A program made the position numbers and the translations under genes. The notes under the pieces are model-generated. The model saw nothing but the letters and a program-made list of their open reading frames with translations, did not search any database and had not been told where the DNA came from. DNA of 64,000 nt from Sciurus carolinensis (taxonomy: Eukaryota; Chordata; Mammalia; Rodentia; Sciuridae): the NCBI RefSeq assembly GCF_902686445.1, contig NC_062214.1, positions 46,943,454 through 47,007,453 on the forward strand, read 5' to 3'. Below are positions 12,300 to 23,223 of the stretch, in pieces. Within the stretch, counting starts at the first letter, position 1. Each line of letters starts with the position of its first letter.

Positions 12300-13315
12300 A
12301 TGAGAAAACAAGGGAAGAAAATGTCCCAAACAAACCTAGATGCTACATCAATAAAATCCAATGACAGCATGGCAGAAGAAATATCAGAAAGGGAGTTCAG
12401 AATGTACATAATTTAAATGATCAGAGAAGCAAACGATGAGATGAAAGAGCAAATACAGGCTTTGAATGATAGCACCACTCAACAGTTAAAAGAGCAAATG
12501 TGGGAAGCAAAAGATCATTTCAATAAAGAGTTAGAGATACTGAAAAAAAAAAAAAAAAAAAACCAGACAGAAATTCTTGAAATGAAGGAAATAATAAGCC
12601 AAAATAAAAACTCCATAGAAAGTATAGCCAATAGAATGGAACACTTGGAAGATAGAACCTCAGACACTGAAGTAATCTTGAAATAAAGTTGACCAAACAG
12701 AGAAGATGGTAAGAAATCATGAACAGAATCTACAAGCATTATGGGATATCATGAATAGGACAAATTTAAGAATTATTGGGATTGAAGAAGGCTTAGAGAA
12801 ACAAACCAAAGGAATGAACAATCTATTCAATTAAATAATATCAGAAAATTTCCCACATCTGAAGAATGAAATGGAAAAATCAAGTACAAGAGGCTTATAG
12901 GACTCCAAATACACAAAATTACAACAAACCCACACGGAGGCACATTATAATGAAAATTCCTAACATACAAAATAAAGACAGAATTTTAAAGGCTGTGAGA
13001 GAACAGAATCAAATTACATTCAGGGGGAAACCAGTACGAATATCAGCAGATTTTTCAGCCCAGAACCTAAAAGCTAGAAGAGCCTGGAACAACATTTTTC
13101 AAGCCCTGAAAGAAAACGGATGCCAACCAAGAATCTTATACCCAGCAAAACTTACCTTCAGATTTGATGACAAAATAAAATTCTTCCATGATAAACAAAA
13201 GCTAAAAGAATTTACAAAAAGAAAGTTGGCACTACAGAACATTCTCAGCAAAATATTCCATGAGGAAGAGATGAAATACAATGATGTAAATCAGCAAAGG
13301 GAGGAACTACCCTAA
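12300..13315 (+). pseudogene. L1 ORF1 (RNA-binding protein), broken
   Basis: ORF1p is the trimeric RNA-binding chaperone of the L1 particle. The ATG at 12300 opens a frame that hits a stop at 12414 and reopens at once at 12417. The part to about 12684 is Lys/Glu/Gln-rich with heptad-like spacing, the expected coiled coil, and contains an A20 run at 12541-12560. The frame then shifts near 12684 and again near 12860. The last part (12866-13315, 149 codons) has the RRM and C-terminal domain landmarks, including HIIMKIPN, ILKAVREQ, ISADFSAQ and PRILYPAKLTFRF, ending near the normal C-terminus. With at least one nonsense codon and two frameshifts, no full protein can be made. Confidence 0.9.
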
Positions 13316-15551
13316 AGGAATAGCCAAATAAAAGAGAAACCAAGTCATGTCAAAAAACAAAAATGATCCAAATGACTGGGAATACAAATCATATCTCAAT
13401 AATAACTCTGAATGTTAATGACCTGAACTCATCAATCAAAAGACATAGACTGGCAGATTGGATTAAAAAGGAAGATCCAACAATATGCTGCCTGCAAGAG
13501 ACTCATATCACAGAAAGAGATACCCACAGACTAAAGGTGAAAAGATGGGAGAAAACATACCATGCACATGGTTTCAGCAGAAAAGCTGGAGTATCCATCC
13601 TCATATCAGATAATGTGGACTTCAAGCCAAAGGTAGAAGGGATAAAAAGGACATTTCATACTGCTTAAGGGAAGCATAAATCAGCAAGACATAACAATCA
13701 TAAATATCTATGCCCGAAACAGTGGTTCATCCATGTACATCAAACAAATCCTTCTCAATTTCAGAAATCAAATAGACCACAACACAGTAATACCAGGTGA
13801 TTTTAACACACCTCTCTCACCACTGGACAGATATTCCAAACAAAAATTGAACAAAGAACCCATAGATCTCAATAACACAATCAATAATTTAGACTTAACG
13901 TACATATATAGAATATACCATCCAACAAAGAGCGAATACACTTTCTTCTTAGCAGCACATGGATCCTTCTCTAAAATAGACCATATTTTATGCCACAAAG
14001 CTAATGTTAGCAAATACAAGAAGATAGAGATACTACCTTGTATTCTATCAGATCATAATGGATTGAAATTAGAAATAAATGACAGAATAAAAAACAGAAA
14101 CTACTCCAACACCTGGAGATTAAATAATATGCTATTGTATGACGGATGGATAACAGAAGACATCAGGAGGGAAATAAAAAAATTCTTAGAGGTAAACAAG
14201 AACAAAGATACATCATATCAAAATCTCTGGGACACTATGAAAGCTGTACTTAGAGGAAAATTTATTTCATGGAGTGCATTCAATAAAAGAAGAAAAAAAA
14301 TCAACAAATAAACAACCTACCACTACAGCTCAAAGCCCTAGAAAAAGAAGAACAGAGCAACCAAAAGTAGTAGAAGACAGGAAATAGTTAAAAATCAGAG
14401 CTGAAATCAATGAAATTGAAACAAAAGAAACAATCAAAAAAATTGACAAAATAAATAATTGGTTCTTTGAAAAAAATAAGCAAAATTGATAATCGCTTAG
14501 CCACACTAACAAAGAGAAGGAGAGAGAAAACTCAAATTACTAAAATTCAGAATGAACAAGGAAATATCACAACAGACACGGATGAAATACAAAACATAAT
14601 TAGAAGCTATTTTGAAAATCTATACTACAACAAAATCAATAGGTTTTGATCAAAATCAAAATGAAGACATCAACAGGTTTCTAGAGACATATAAATCACC
14701 TAAACTGAACCAGGAGGACATACACAATTTAAATAGATCAATTTTAAGTGATGAAATACAAGAAGTCATCAAAAGCCTACCAACAAAAAAAGTCCGGGAC
14801 CAGATAGGTTCTCAGACAAGTTCTACAAAACCTTTAAAGGAGAGCTCATTCCAATACTTCTCAAAGTATTCCATGAAATAGAAGAGGATGGAACCCTCCC
14901 AAATTCATTCTATGAAGCCAATATCATCCTGATACCTAAATCAGACAGAGACACATCAAGGAAAGAAAATTTCAGACCAATATCCTTAATGAACATTGAT
15001 GCAAAAATCCTCAACAAAATTTTAGCAAATCGCATACAAAAACATATTAAAAAGATAGTGCACCATGATCAAGTGGGTTTTATCCCAGGGATGCAAAAAA
15101 TGTAATTCACCATATCAACAGACTTAAAGTCAAGAATCACATGATTATTTAGATAGATGTAGAAAAAGCTTTTGATAAAATTCAGCATCCCTTCATGCTC
15201 AAAACACTAGAAAAAGTAGGGATAGTGGGAACATTCCTTAACATTGTAAAAGCCATCTATGCTAAACCCATGGCCAATATCATTCTAAATGGTTGAAAAA
15301 CTGAAAGCATTCCCCCTAAAAACTGGAACAAGGCAGGGATGACCTCTTTCACCACTTCTATTCAACATTGCCCTTGAAACTCTAGCCAGAGCAATTAGAC
15401 AGACCAAGGAAATTAAAGGGATATGAATAGGAAAAGAAGAACTCAAACTATCTCTATTTGTTATTAGAGGAACCAGATAATTCCACCAGAAAGCTTTTAG
15501 AACTCATAAGTGAATTCAGTAAAGTAGCAGGATATAAGATCAATGCTCATA

Positions 15552-16548
15552 AATCTAATGTACTTTTTTTAATTAAGCAGAATTTATTTCCAAACTCTTC
15601 AAAGATTATTACAAACACAAAGTATCCTTCTAAAAGTATCCCAAATTAAATCAAAGGCACATCACCAAAGTAAAATACTTGTGACATGAAGAATTATTTT
15701 AAATCATAATATTTTCACATTATTTTAACTATTTGCAAAGTTCTATATGTAGGTCATATTTGAAAACATTTTTAAACATTTTTTAAAGGCATGATAATGG
15801 AGGATCTTTTTAAAAGTGCAACCACAACTATACAGTAAAGGAACTTAAAAAGCGATCAAATCTGCTTCATACACAAGGTGGGGCAACCTAATATACATCA
15901 TAAAATGAATCTTTCTAAACAAGTTTACTAAGAAACATCTCCTGTGTTTAGTGTTAAAAATAAAAAAAATCTTCTAATTTAGAAAAAAATCAAGGCATCA
16001 TTTGATTAGTGAAGTCTCTTCTTTCCCCCCAATTTTATACTTTCTTGTCTTCATTTAGTAATTGTAAGTTTATGATAGGAGAACAAATTTTATTATTAAA
16101 AATCTTAGGAACGACAAATTACAAATATTTCATTCTTTTGATAAACAAAAGTATTTTCCTTCCTAAAATGTAAAAATCCAGTAAATAAAACATACATGAT
16201 ATTCTACGTATAGCAACGCCAGTAACTCACTTACTAAAGAGGTGGTATTTTGGTATATTTGGTGGCAAGGTTTTTGTTTATCTTGATACAAAGCACTTCA
16301 CCATGAGAACCAGGACATTATTATTTAAAACAATTCTATTTCTTCAGTTTCCTGAAGTAGAAAATCATTAATTTCTGTAGAATTTTGACTTTAAGACCAG
16401 GCCACAGGAAAGGTCTGAAATATCTCACTCATTTGGCTAAATAAAAGTGTTTTCTTGAGACTTGGAGTCAGTCAGTCATTACTTTGTCTTTGAAGGCATT
16501 CCTCAACAAATGAATAGAACAAAAAGAACTGGGACTTCTTCCCAGTCT
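15552..16548 (-). other. 3' UTR and poly(A) end of the GNG10 retrocopy
   Basis: AT-rich, non-coding sequence between the GNG10 stop codon and the T run at 15564-15570. It has no L1 similarity and no long frame. AATAAA lies 13 bases before the poly(A) trace on the minus strand, the correct spacing for a polyadenylated mRNA end. Confidence 0.75.
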
Positions 16549-16755
16549 TCAGAGTAAAGCACAGGACCTGGGCTCTCGGAAGGGGTTGCTTCCAGCTGGA
16601 ACACAGAGCAGCAGAGCATCCTTACAGGCATTCTGCATGCAGTACTGCTGAAGCTCTGCAGCAGCCTGAGAGACCTTGATCTGCTTCACGCCGGCCTCCA
16701 GCTTGAGCTGCTCCACTAGGCTCTGCAGGGTGTTCACGCTGGCCCCGGAAGACAT
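16549..16755 (-). CDS. GNG10: Intact 68-codon frame of a GNG10 retrocopy (G-protein gamma-10 subunit)
   Basis: G-gamma subunits pair with G-beta at the inner plasma membrane to form the beta-gamma dimer of heterotrimeric G proteins. The frame runs from ATG at 16755 to TGA at 16551-16549, exactly 68 residues, the length I recall for GNG10. Visible features are the start MSSGAS, a helical segment [10 protein letters not shown] (residues 13-22), [20 protein letters not shown] (27-46) that would form the coiled-coil and beta-binding part, NPFREPRS (57-64) and the C-terminal CaaX box CALL (65-68), a geranylgeranylation signal. Compared with human GNG10 from memory, the differences cluster at residues 7-9, 12, 24-25 and 50-51; the beta-binding core and CaaX box are kept. 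An upstream in-frame ATG at 16779 would add 8 residues, but 16755 matches the family start. There is no intron, no stop and no frameshift. It lies antisense inside L1 ORF2, so expression is unproven. It is probably a processed pseudogene that happens to be intact; a functional retrogene is the alternative. Confidence 0.85.
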   Translation of the reverse strand: MSSGASVNTLQSLVEQLKLEAGVKQIKVSQAAAELQQYCMQNACKDALLLCVPAGSNPFREPRSCALL

Positions 16756-18373
16756 GGCAGGCAGGGGCGCTGGTTCCAAGGGAATCTAATGCATTTTTAT
16801 ACATAAGTGATGAATCTTCAGAAAGAGAAGCTTTTAGGAAAACTACCCCATTCACAATAGCCCGAAAAAAAATAAAATACTTGGGAATCAATCTAACAAA
16901 AGAGGTGAAAGAGCACTACAATGAGAACTACAGAACACTAAAGAAAGAAATTAAAGAAAACCTTAGAAGATGGAAAGATCTCCCATGTTCTTGGATAGGC
17001 AGAACTAATATTGTCAAAATGGCCATACTACTCAAAGTGCTATACAGATTCAATGTTATTCCAATTAAAATACCAATGACATACCTTACAGAAATAGAGC
17101 AAGAAATCATGAAATTCATCTGGAAGAATAAGAAACCCAGAATAGCTAAAAGTAATCCTTAGCAGGAAGAATGAAACAGGGGGTATCACAATACCAGAAC
17201 TTCAACTATACTACAAAGCAGTAGTAACAAAAATGGCATGGTATTGGCACCAAAATAGACAGGTAGATCCATGGTACAGAATAGAGGACACGGACACAAA
17301 CCCAAATAAATACAATTTTCTCATACTAGACAAAGGTGCCAAAAATATGCAATGGAGAAAAGATAGCCTCTTCAACAAATGGTGCTGGGAAAACTGGAAA
17401 TCCATATGCAACAGAATGAAATTAAACCCCTATCTCTCACCCTGCACAAAACTCAACTCAAAATGGATTAAGGACCTCGGAATCAGACCAGAGACCCTGC
17501 ATCTTATAGAAGAAAAAGTAGGTCCAAATCTTCAACTTGTTGGCTTAGGATCAGACTTCCTTAACAGGACTCCCATAGTACAAGAAATAAAAGCAAGAAT
17601 CAATAACTGGGATAGATTCAAACTAAAAAGCTTTCTCTCAGCAAAGGGAACTATCAGCAATGTGAAGAGAGAACCTACAGAGTGGGAGAAAATCTTTGCC
17701 ACTCATACTTCAGATAGAGCACTAATTTCCAGAATATATAAAGAACTCATAAAACCAAGAATACAAATAACCCAATCAGCAAATGGGCTAAGGAAATGAA
17801 TAGACACTTTACAGAATAAGATGTACAAGCAATCAACAGATATATAAAAAAATGTTCAACATCTCTAGTAATAAGAGAAATGTAAATCAAAACTACCCTA
17901 AGATTCCATCTCACCCCAATTTGAATGGCGATTATCAAGAATACAAGCAACAACAGGTGTTGGCGAGGATGTGGGGAATCAGGTACACTCCTACATTGCT
18001 GGTGGGGCTGCAAATTAGTGCAGCTGCTCTGGAAAGCAGTATGGAGATTCCTCAGAAAGCTTGGAATGGAAACACCATTTGACCCAGCTATCCCACTCCT
18101 TGGCCTATACCCAAAGGACTTAAAAAATCAGCATACTACAGAGATACAGCCACAACAATGTTCATAGTTGCTCAATTCACAATAGCCAGATTGTGGAACC
18201 AACCTAGATGCCCTTCTATGGATGAATGGATAGAGAAACTGTGGTATGTATATATAATGGAATATTACTCAGCTATAAAGAATAATAAAATTATGGCATT
18301 TGCAGGCAAATGGATGAAATTGGAGAATATCATGCTAAGTCAGATAAGTCAATCTCAAAAAACTAAAGGATAA

Positions 18374-18625
18374 ATAATCTCACTGAGAAGTGGAAGATCA
18401 CACATAATGGTGGGTGGGAGGAGGTCAAGAATGGAGGAAGGAGGGACTGTATAGAGGGATAAGAGGAGTGGGAGGGGTGGGGGGGAGAAAAAAATAACAG
18501 AATGAATCAAAAACTATTACCCTAGGTAAATGTATGATTACAAAAACGGTGTGCCTCTACTTCATGTACAGAGAAACAAGATGTACCCCATTTGTTCATA
18601 ATAAAAATGAATAAAAAAAGAATAT
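18374..18625 (+). mobile_element. L1 3' UTR and A-rich tail
   Basis: Contains the G-rich polypurine part typical of L1 3' UTRs (18405-18490, 'gggaggaggtc' to 'ggggtgggggggag'). It is followed by 'attaccctaggtaaatgtatgattac', AATAAA at 18600-18605 and A-rich sequence. Confidence 0.85.
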
Positions 18626-18639
18626 ATCAAATCCAAAAA

Positions 18640-19066
18640 AAAGAAAAGAATATGTGGTGTATATACACAATGGAATATTACTCAGCCATAAAGAAGAATA
18701 AAATTATGGCCTTTGCAGGTAAATGGATGGAGCTAGAGAATATCATACAAAGTGAAATAAGCCGATCCCTAAAAACCAAAGAGCAAATGTTTTCTCTGAT
18801 ATGTGGATGCTATTCAAAATAAGGCAGGGGGAATAGGGAAGACTAGACATACTTTGGATTAGGCAGAGGGGAGTGAAGGGAGGAGAGGGGATAGTACAAT
18901 GAATCTGACATTATTAGTCTATGTACTCATGTGATGACACAACCTGTGTGATTCTACCTCAAGTACAACCAGAAGAATGAGAAGTTATACTCCACATATG
19001 TATGATGTGTCAAAATGCATTCTACTGTCATGTATAACTAGTTAGAATTTAAAAAAAAAAAAAAAT
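18640..19066 (+). mobile_element. Second, 5'-truncated L1 3' end
   Basis: Starts in the ORF2 C-terminus (a frame with YTMEYYSAIKKNKIMAF from 18592) and repeats the segment present at 18240-18373 of the upstream L1 with a different 3' UTR. It ends 'ctactgtcatgtataactag' plus a poly(A) run at 19051-19065. The different 3' UTR shows that it belongs to another L1 subfamily and is not a duplication of the first copy. Confidence 0.88.
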
Positions 19067-19594
19067 AGAGCTGGTGGTTTTGAGCAGCCACAAACCTAAT
19101 CATTGTGGTCAACTCAGAGGAACCCTAAACTTCCTGCCCCAGAGTTGCACCTGACTGGTGCCAATCTCTACCCGCATTTTCCCTCTCCCCATTATTTGCA
19201 AAATAGACAAAATATTTAAATATTTAACTTTGAAGATGATCAAGAGCCTGGATTATAATGACTTCTTCCCTACCTTTGAGACAAGTCACATATAATGAAC
19301 TCTGACAGCAAACTCTTTGTCTTTTGCAAAGCCAGAACTTCTTCCTGAGGCAGGGCATTTGTAACATGGATTGTTTGCCCTTTGTGCCTACCTGGCACTC
19401 AGTTCCCTTGGTGTCATTTGGTTCCTACCTGATTTGACAAAAAGTACATCTGGCTTAGTGAATTCTTTTGGTCTTGTCTCCCAGTTTTTCTAGAAATTTA
19501 TCAGCTTGGCTGACAGGAAAATAGAAGGCCAATCATACATTTTACTGTAAGTGAAGGATCTGGGCTAGACTTGGATCAAAAAAGTAGCACTGCT
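19067..19594. other. Non-coding sequence between L1 fragments
   Basis: I recognise no repeat or gene in this stretch. Confidence 0.45.
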
Positions 19595-19915
19595 GCCACA
19601 ACCGGGTTGGAACCTGGGATCATTATACTAAGTGAAAGAAACCAGTTATACAAACACAGACTGAACGCTTCCTCTGCTATAGGGTCACCAGAATAGTCAA
19701 ATTTATAGATATTGTGGAAAGGCGATTTCCAGGGGCTGAGGGGGAGGGACAGTAGGGAGTTCTTGTTTAACGGGGATAGAGTTTGAGTTGTGCAAGACAA
19801 AAACATCTTGCAATCTGGAGATGGATTTTACTATAGACTTAACAACACTAAACTGTACATTTAAAATGATATCTATACTATGTGTATTTTACCATGATTA
19901 AAAAGTATTAAAAAG
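19595..19915 (+). mobile_element. Ancient L1M 3' end
   Basis: 'attatactaagtgaaagaaaccag' is followed by 'tttccaggggctgagggggagggac', 'tagggagttcttgtttaacggg', 'gtttgagttgtgcaagac' and 'aacactaaactgtacattta'. It ends 'tgtattttaccatgattaaaa'. These are the landmarks of L1M-type 3' UTRs in order. Confidence 0.8.
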
Positions 19916-20384
19916 TGACCAGAAAGTTATTGAATCTGCCCAAGATGTGATTAAGAAAATAAGACGGGCTGTAAGACAGAGCACAGTTGGACAGCAGGAT
20001 GAAAGACAAATAGAACACTTTCAGGATACTAAAACAAAAGAAAGCAAAAGGAAAACCCATGAGTGTTTACAGAGTATCCACTAGATGCCAAGTCCCACCG
20101 TGAGGCAGGCAAGATTGGTGTGTGACTGAAGCATGAAATCTGGAAGGACTGTGATAACCACACCAATGACAGCCACAGAAGCAGCTTTGGAAATAAGGAG
20201 GGTCACTCTGAGGCTTTCCTTGGCTGCTATGATTGATACAAGTCAATAAACCCTTCTCTACTTTACCTTAATCTCATCTAAGTGACCCTCTCTTCTCCAT
20301 TGTCATTGTCTTTAGTGAAGAATTTACAGGAGGTCAAAGCCAGAAGTGACCCAAGAGAGTGTCAAGGCATCCAGTACAATCCCT

Positions 20385-20500
20385 AATGGATAAAGGGCCA
20401 AGGCCCAGAGATGGGGAGCGATTTCCTGATGGTAACACAGGCAGAAGCCAAACCTGAACAGAGAGTGAACCTCCCGACTCCTTCTAGTGTGATTACTGCT
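20385..20500 (+). repeat. MIR-like fragment
   Basis: 'ggcccagagatggggagcgatttcctgatggtaacacaggcagaagc' follows the 3' half of MIR, with divergence. Confidence 0.5.
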
Positions 20501-20820
20501 GCTTTCCTTCCAAGTCTTTCTTGACACTCACGATTCTCCACAGATCAACATCTTGTTCTTTCCATCTTCCAGAAGTTTATTTTAAAAAGAGAATTTTTCT
20601 AAACAGTTGTGAAGTTTACTTAATAAGTAGATGAAAAAATTAAATTGCATAGCTGAGAGAGGTGACTGGTTCTCACAGGTTGGACATAAAATTTCAGGAT
20701 GACAAATCCATAAGCAATAATTTATTTGGGAATTATACTTTCCTAGTGTTCTCCAAATGATTACAAGTAGTATGAATGCTAACATAGGTTTGTAGCTACC
20801 TCCATATTCTCAATTCTTGA

Positions 20821-21043
20821 ATTTTTTTTTTTTTTTTTTTTTGTACCGGGGATTGAACCCAGAGGGGCTTAATCACTGAGTCACAACCCCAGTCCTTTTT
20901 GTTTTTATTTTGAAGAGCAGGGTCTCACTAAGTTGCTTAGGGCCTCACTAAGTTGCTGGGGGTGACTTTGAACTTGTACTTCTCCTATCTCCACCTCTGG
21001 TGTTGCTGGGATCACAAGCATACATTACTGCACCCCACTCGAG
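20821..21043 (-). repeat. B1/ID composite (MEN-type) SINE, antisense
   Basis: A T22 run at 20821-20842 is the A tail in reverse. Next comes the antisense ID half (gtaccggggattgaaccc) and then the antisense B1 half, ending near 'catacattactgca'. Copies of 'tcttga(a/t)t' at 20815 and 21044 are a probable target duplication. A 20-base block 'ctcactaagttgcttaggg' is repeated in tandem at about 20924-20942 and 20944-20962, an internal duplication not present in the other copies in this window. Confidence 0.88.
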
Positions 21044-21045
21044 TC

Positions 21046-22260
21046 TTGATTTTTGTGCTTGCCTGGTTTTATGGACAGTTCCAATATCTTTCTTCCTGAG
21101 GTCTTTCCCTGGGCCCTGGGGATGCCTCTGCCCATGTGCCATAGCAGACCAGAGTTCTCAGAATTTAACATCTACTGTATCAGTCAAAGATGTTGGTGGA
21201 AAAATACTCCCACTCCCTCACTCAAGTGGAATACCTCAGAGGCTCATGCTGTAACCTCCCTGGAGGTCCTCAGCAGAATGAGGCTCTGCTGTCATACTTT
21301 ACACGATCGCACTCCCTGTACTGGCTGCTTCTCTATGGGAGTATCCACCCCATGTCTCCTGGAGCCACCACCAGAATGAACTCCTTGTCTTGAACTCTCA
21401 TTTCAGGAAAATCCTGATGAGCTGCGCAGCATTCTCTCCTAAATCAGACCCAGACATCCCAAATGCTCATTGTCACAGTGGCTTATAAATTTCTCATTTA
21501 AAGTAAAAGCAACCAGAAATGGTAGATGCATACAGATAAAGAGAGGACATCTCCATGCTCTACTTTTCCAGTGGCTTTCATTCAAATATCCAGCCCAAGT
21601 CCCGAGGTCTCCTTATTTGAACTGGTTTACTCAACCCACGTATAGACACTGAAATCCCTGCCAACTCAGTTTGCATGACAATTTCAGGTCTGTGTACACT
21701 CCATAACTTAACTTCCCCGTAAAATTTCCACAGGGAAATCAGCGTCTGCCTGTATATTTATTTGTTTGTTTTTTGAAGTCAGGTGGGCTGTCTGTGTTTA
21801 TCAACTCGGTCTGGCTTGCATATATATTGCAGATAAGGACAAATCAGGATACTACTTAGAATGCTGTCTCTTCAGATGCCTTTTTGTTTCTTAATATTTC
21901 CATGATTGGGAGGGAAGATGAGAGACAAAGGAGAGAAGAGCAGCAGAATATGTTATTCAAATTTTCGGCAGATCTTTTTACCTTTAAAAGGAAGCTGGCT
22001 ATTATATAGGGAGAACAAGATGTGGTTTTTTTTTTTTTTCCCCAAAGAGGACAAAAGAACCCCTGCCCTTTATTTCAAATAATACACATGGAATGAAATA
22101 ATAGAAGATATAGGGTTGGATTGTGCATGTAAAGCAGAATGACAAATTTCCATGATGTCAGACTATTAAGCAATCTCCAGGATGGGGACCCTCAGGCCAC
22201 CAGGCACATACCTGCTATTCTCCATACCAGAGTGAGGGATAGGAATACAGTGATGAACTC
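21046..22260. other. Non-coding sequence, no gene seen
   Basis: Overlapping frames at 21000-21400 (up to 108 codons) compete in all three plus frames and have no domain. There is a poly(T) at 22027-22040. No repeat family is recognised. Confidence 0.45.
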
Positions 22261-22261
22261 T

Positions 22262-22640
22262 CCTAATGTCAATTCAACAAGCACTTATTGAATATCTCCT
22301 CTGACTTAGACCCTGTGTACACCTAAAGAAAACAAAATTGACTAAGACATTGTACTTTTATTCAAGAAATGCACGATCTGATAGAAAAAAATTGTCTGTG
22401 GAAATAAAAGGGCTAAATTATATGGGATGAACTAAAAAGTAATGATAAAAAAATCAGTAAATAAGTATATTGTATAAAGGTAACACAAAACTGAGGGGTT
22501 GCCTCCATCTGGAGAAATGAGGAAAGTTTCTCTAGAAGAGTCTCTCCTGTGATGGACTTCAATGACAATAGGAGTTGATTAATACGGCGAAGGTATAAAG
22601 AAGCATTTCAGGACAAGGGAACAGTATACATCAAAGAACA
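22262..22640 (+). repeat. Ancient mammalian interspersed repeat ('tattgaat..cctct' type)
   Basis: 'caacaagcacttattgaatatctcctctgacttagaccc', 'tattcaagaaatgcacgatctgatag' and 'gaggaaagtttctctagaagag' follow, in order, the well-known old repeat family that starts with the words for 'tattgagcacctactatgtgcc'. I cannot name the family with certainty. Confidence 0.5.
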
Positions 22641-23223
22641 ACACAGTGTAGGAACTCCCTCAAGATGAGTGACAAACAACAAGCTCCGGCATCCAGATCC
22701 TATTCTGAATCTAAAAATGAAAGAATAGTTTTTTTTGAAAGTTCATAAAAGTGTTGGAAAATAAGTAATGAAATTTTAGTGCACCAGATTTGAGGAATCT
22801 TAATAAGAAGGAAGACAAATACTATTGGATAAACAGATAAAATACTGCCCAAAGTGAAGGCAGAAGGGATCTGTTGAAACAGAGCCTGGGCTCTTTTTTA
22901 GGATTCCAAGCTCTGAGGCAGCTGAAAACAGGCATGGAGGAAGTTCCAGGGCTACCCAAGGATGGTTATTTGGGAAACTGAACAAGAGCAGCCACAGCCT
23001 TCATGGCCTGGCTTGTGCTAAACAACAGCCTGCACAAGTGGCCACTTGGTGAAAGTCCCAACTCAAGATATGGGCATAGAAAGTTCCTGAAGCAAAGAGG
23101 CATCCAAAGCCTCCATTCCTGAAGGGGAACTCTAGCTCACAATGTGGTCCACAGGATGTCCCACAAACCCTGTACCAGCCCTGGAGGCAGATAGGTCAAA
23201 ATGGCTTATTAAAACACAGAATA

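Larger units (their letters stand above)
15552..16798 (-). mobile_element. Processed GNG10 retrocopy inserted in L1, with target duplication
   Basis: An mRNA-derived, intronless insert on the minus strand. Reading minus: about 27 bases of 5' UTR (16782-16756), the CDS, about 980 bases of 3' UTR, an AATAAA signal (15583-15588) and a short poly(A) seen as T7 at 15564-15570. The host L1 sequence is duplicated at the two ends: 'aatctaatg' occurs at 15552-15560 and 16783-16791. The match can be extended to about 16 bases if small differences are allowed ('tac' versus 'ca' before the T run). The duplication ends in a T run followed by A, as expected for cutting by the L1 endonuclease. The transcript was therefore copied by L1 machinery into an L1 that was already there. 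Confidence 0.88.
13363..18373 (+). pseudogene. L1 ORF2 (endonuclease/reverse transcriptase), broken and interrupted
   Basis: ORF2p nicks DNA and copies RNA at the nick. The N-terminal APE-like endonuclease spans 13363-14100 in two frames, with catalytic landmarks still visible: an Asn in ITLNVNDLNS, Glu in CCLQETHI, Asp in VIPGDFNTPL and the Asp-His pair in LSDHNGL. A frameshift lies near 13668-13733. The linker and reverse transcriptase (about 14310-15550) are spread over all three frames. Near 15090-15130 the GFIPGMQ stretch runs into a stop and appears deleted. At 15459-15462 a small deletion removes the segment that should carry the catalytic Phe-Ala-Asp-Asp motif. The antisense GNG10 copy sits at 15552-16798. 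ORF2 resumes at about 16799 and its C-terminal region is readable (16881-17162, 17233-17799, 18158-18373), ending near SQKTKG. Confidence 0.93.
11350..18625 (+). mobile_element. Near full-length L1 retrotransposon, inactive, carrying a nested retrocopy
   Basis: Order of parts: GC-rich 5' UTR (about 11350-12299), ORF1 (12300-13315), short spacer, ORF2 (13363-18373), 3' UTR with G-rich tract, and an AATAAA at 18600-18605 before an A-rich tail. It spans about 7.3 kb, or about 6.0 kb once the nested retrocopy (15552-16798) is removed, which is the normal L1 length. Both reading frames are broken by stops and frameshifts, and the reverse-transcriptase active site is deleted, so it cannot move. The presence of a 5' UTR shows it is not a typical 5'-truncated copy. 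I could not identify its target duplication with confidence; the flanks are an older L1M tail on the left and another L1 3' end on the right. Exact ends are uncertain by tens of bases. Confidence 0.93.

Noticed and set aside
16622..16891. 89-codon minus frame overlapping the GNG10 copy
   Set aside because: It is an alternative phase of the GNG10 frame extended into L1 and has no family features.
18592..18822. Second L1 3' end as a tandem duplication of the first
   Set aside because: The 3' UTRs differ, so it is a separate insertion of another subfamily.
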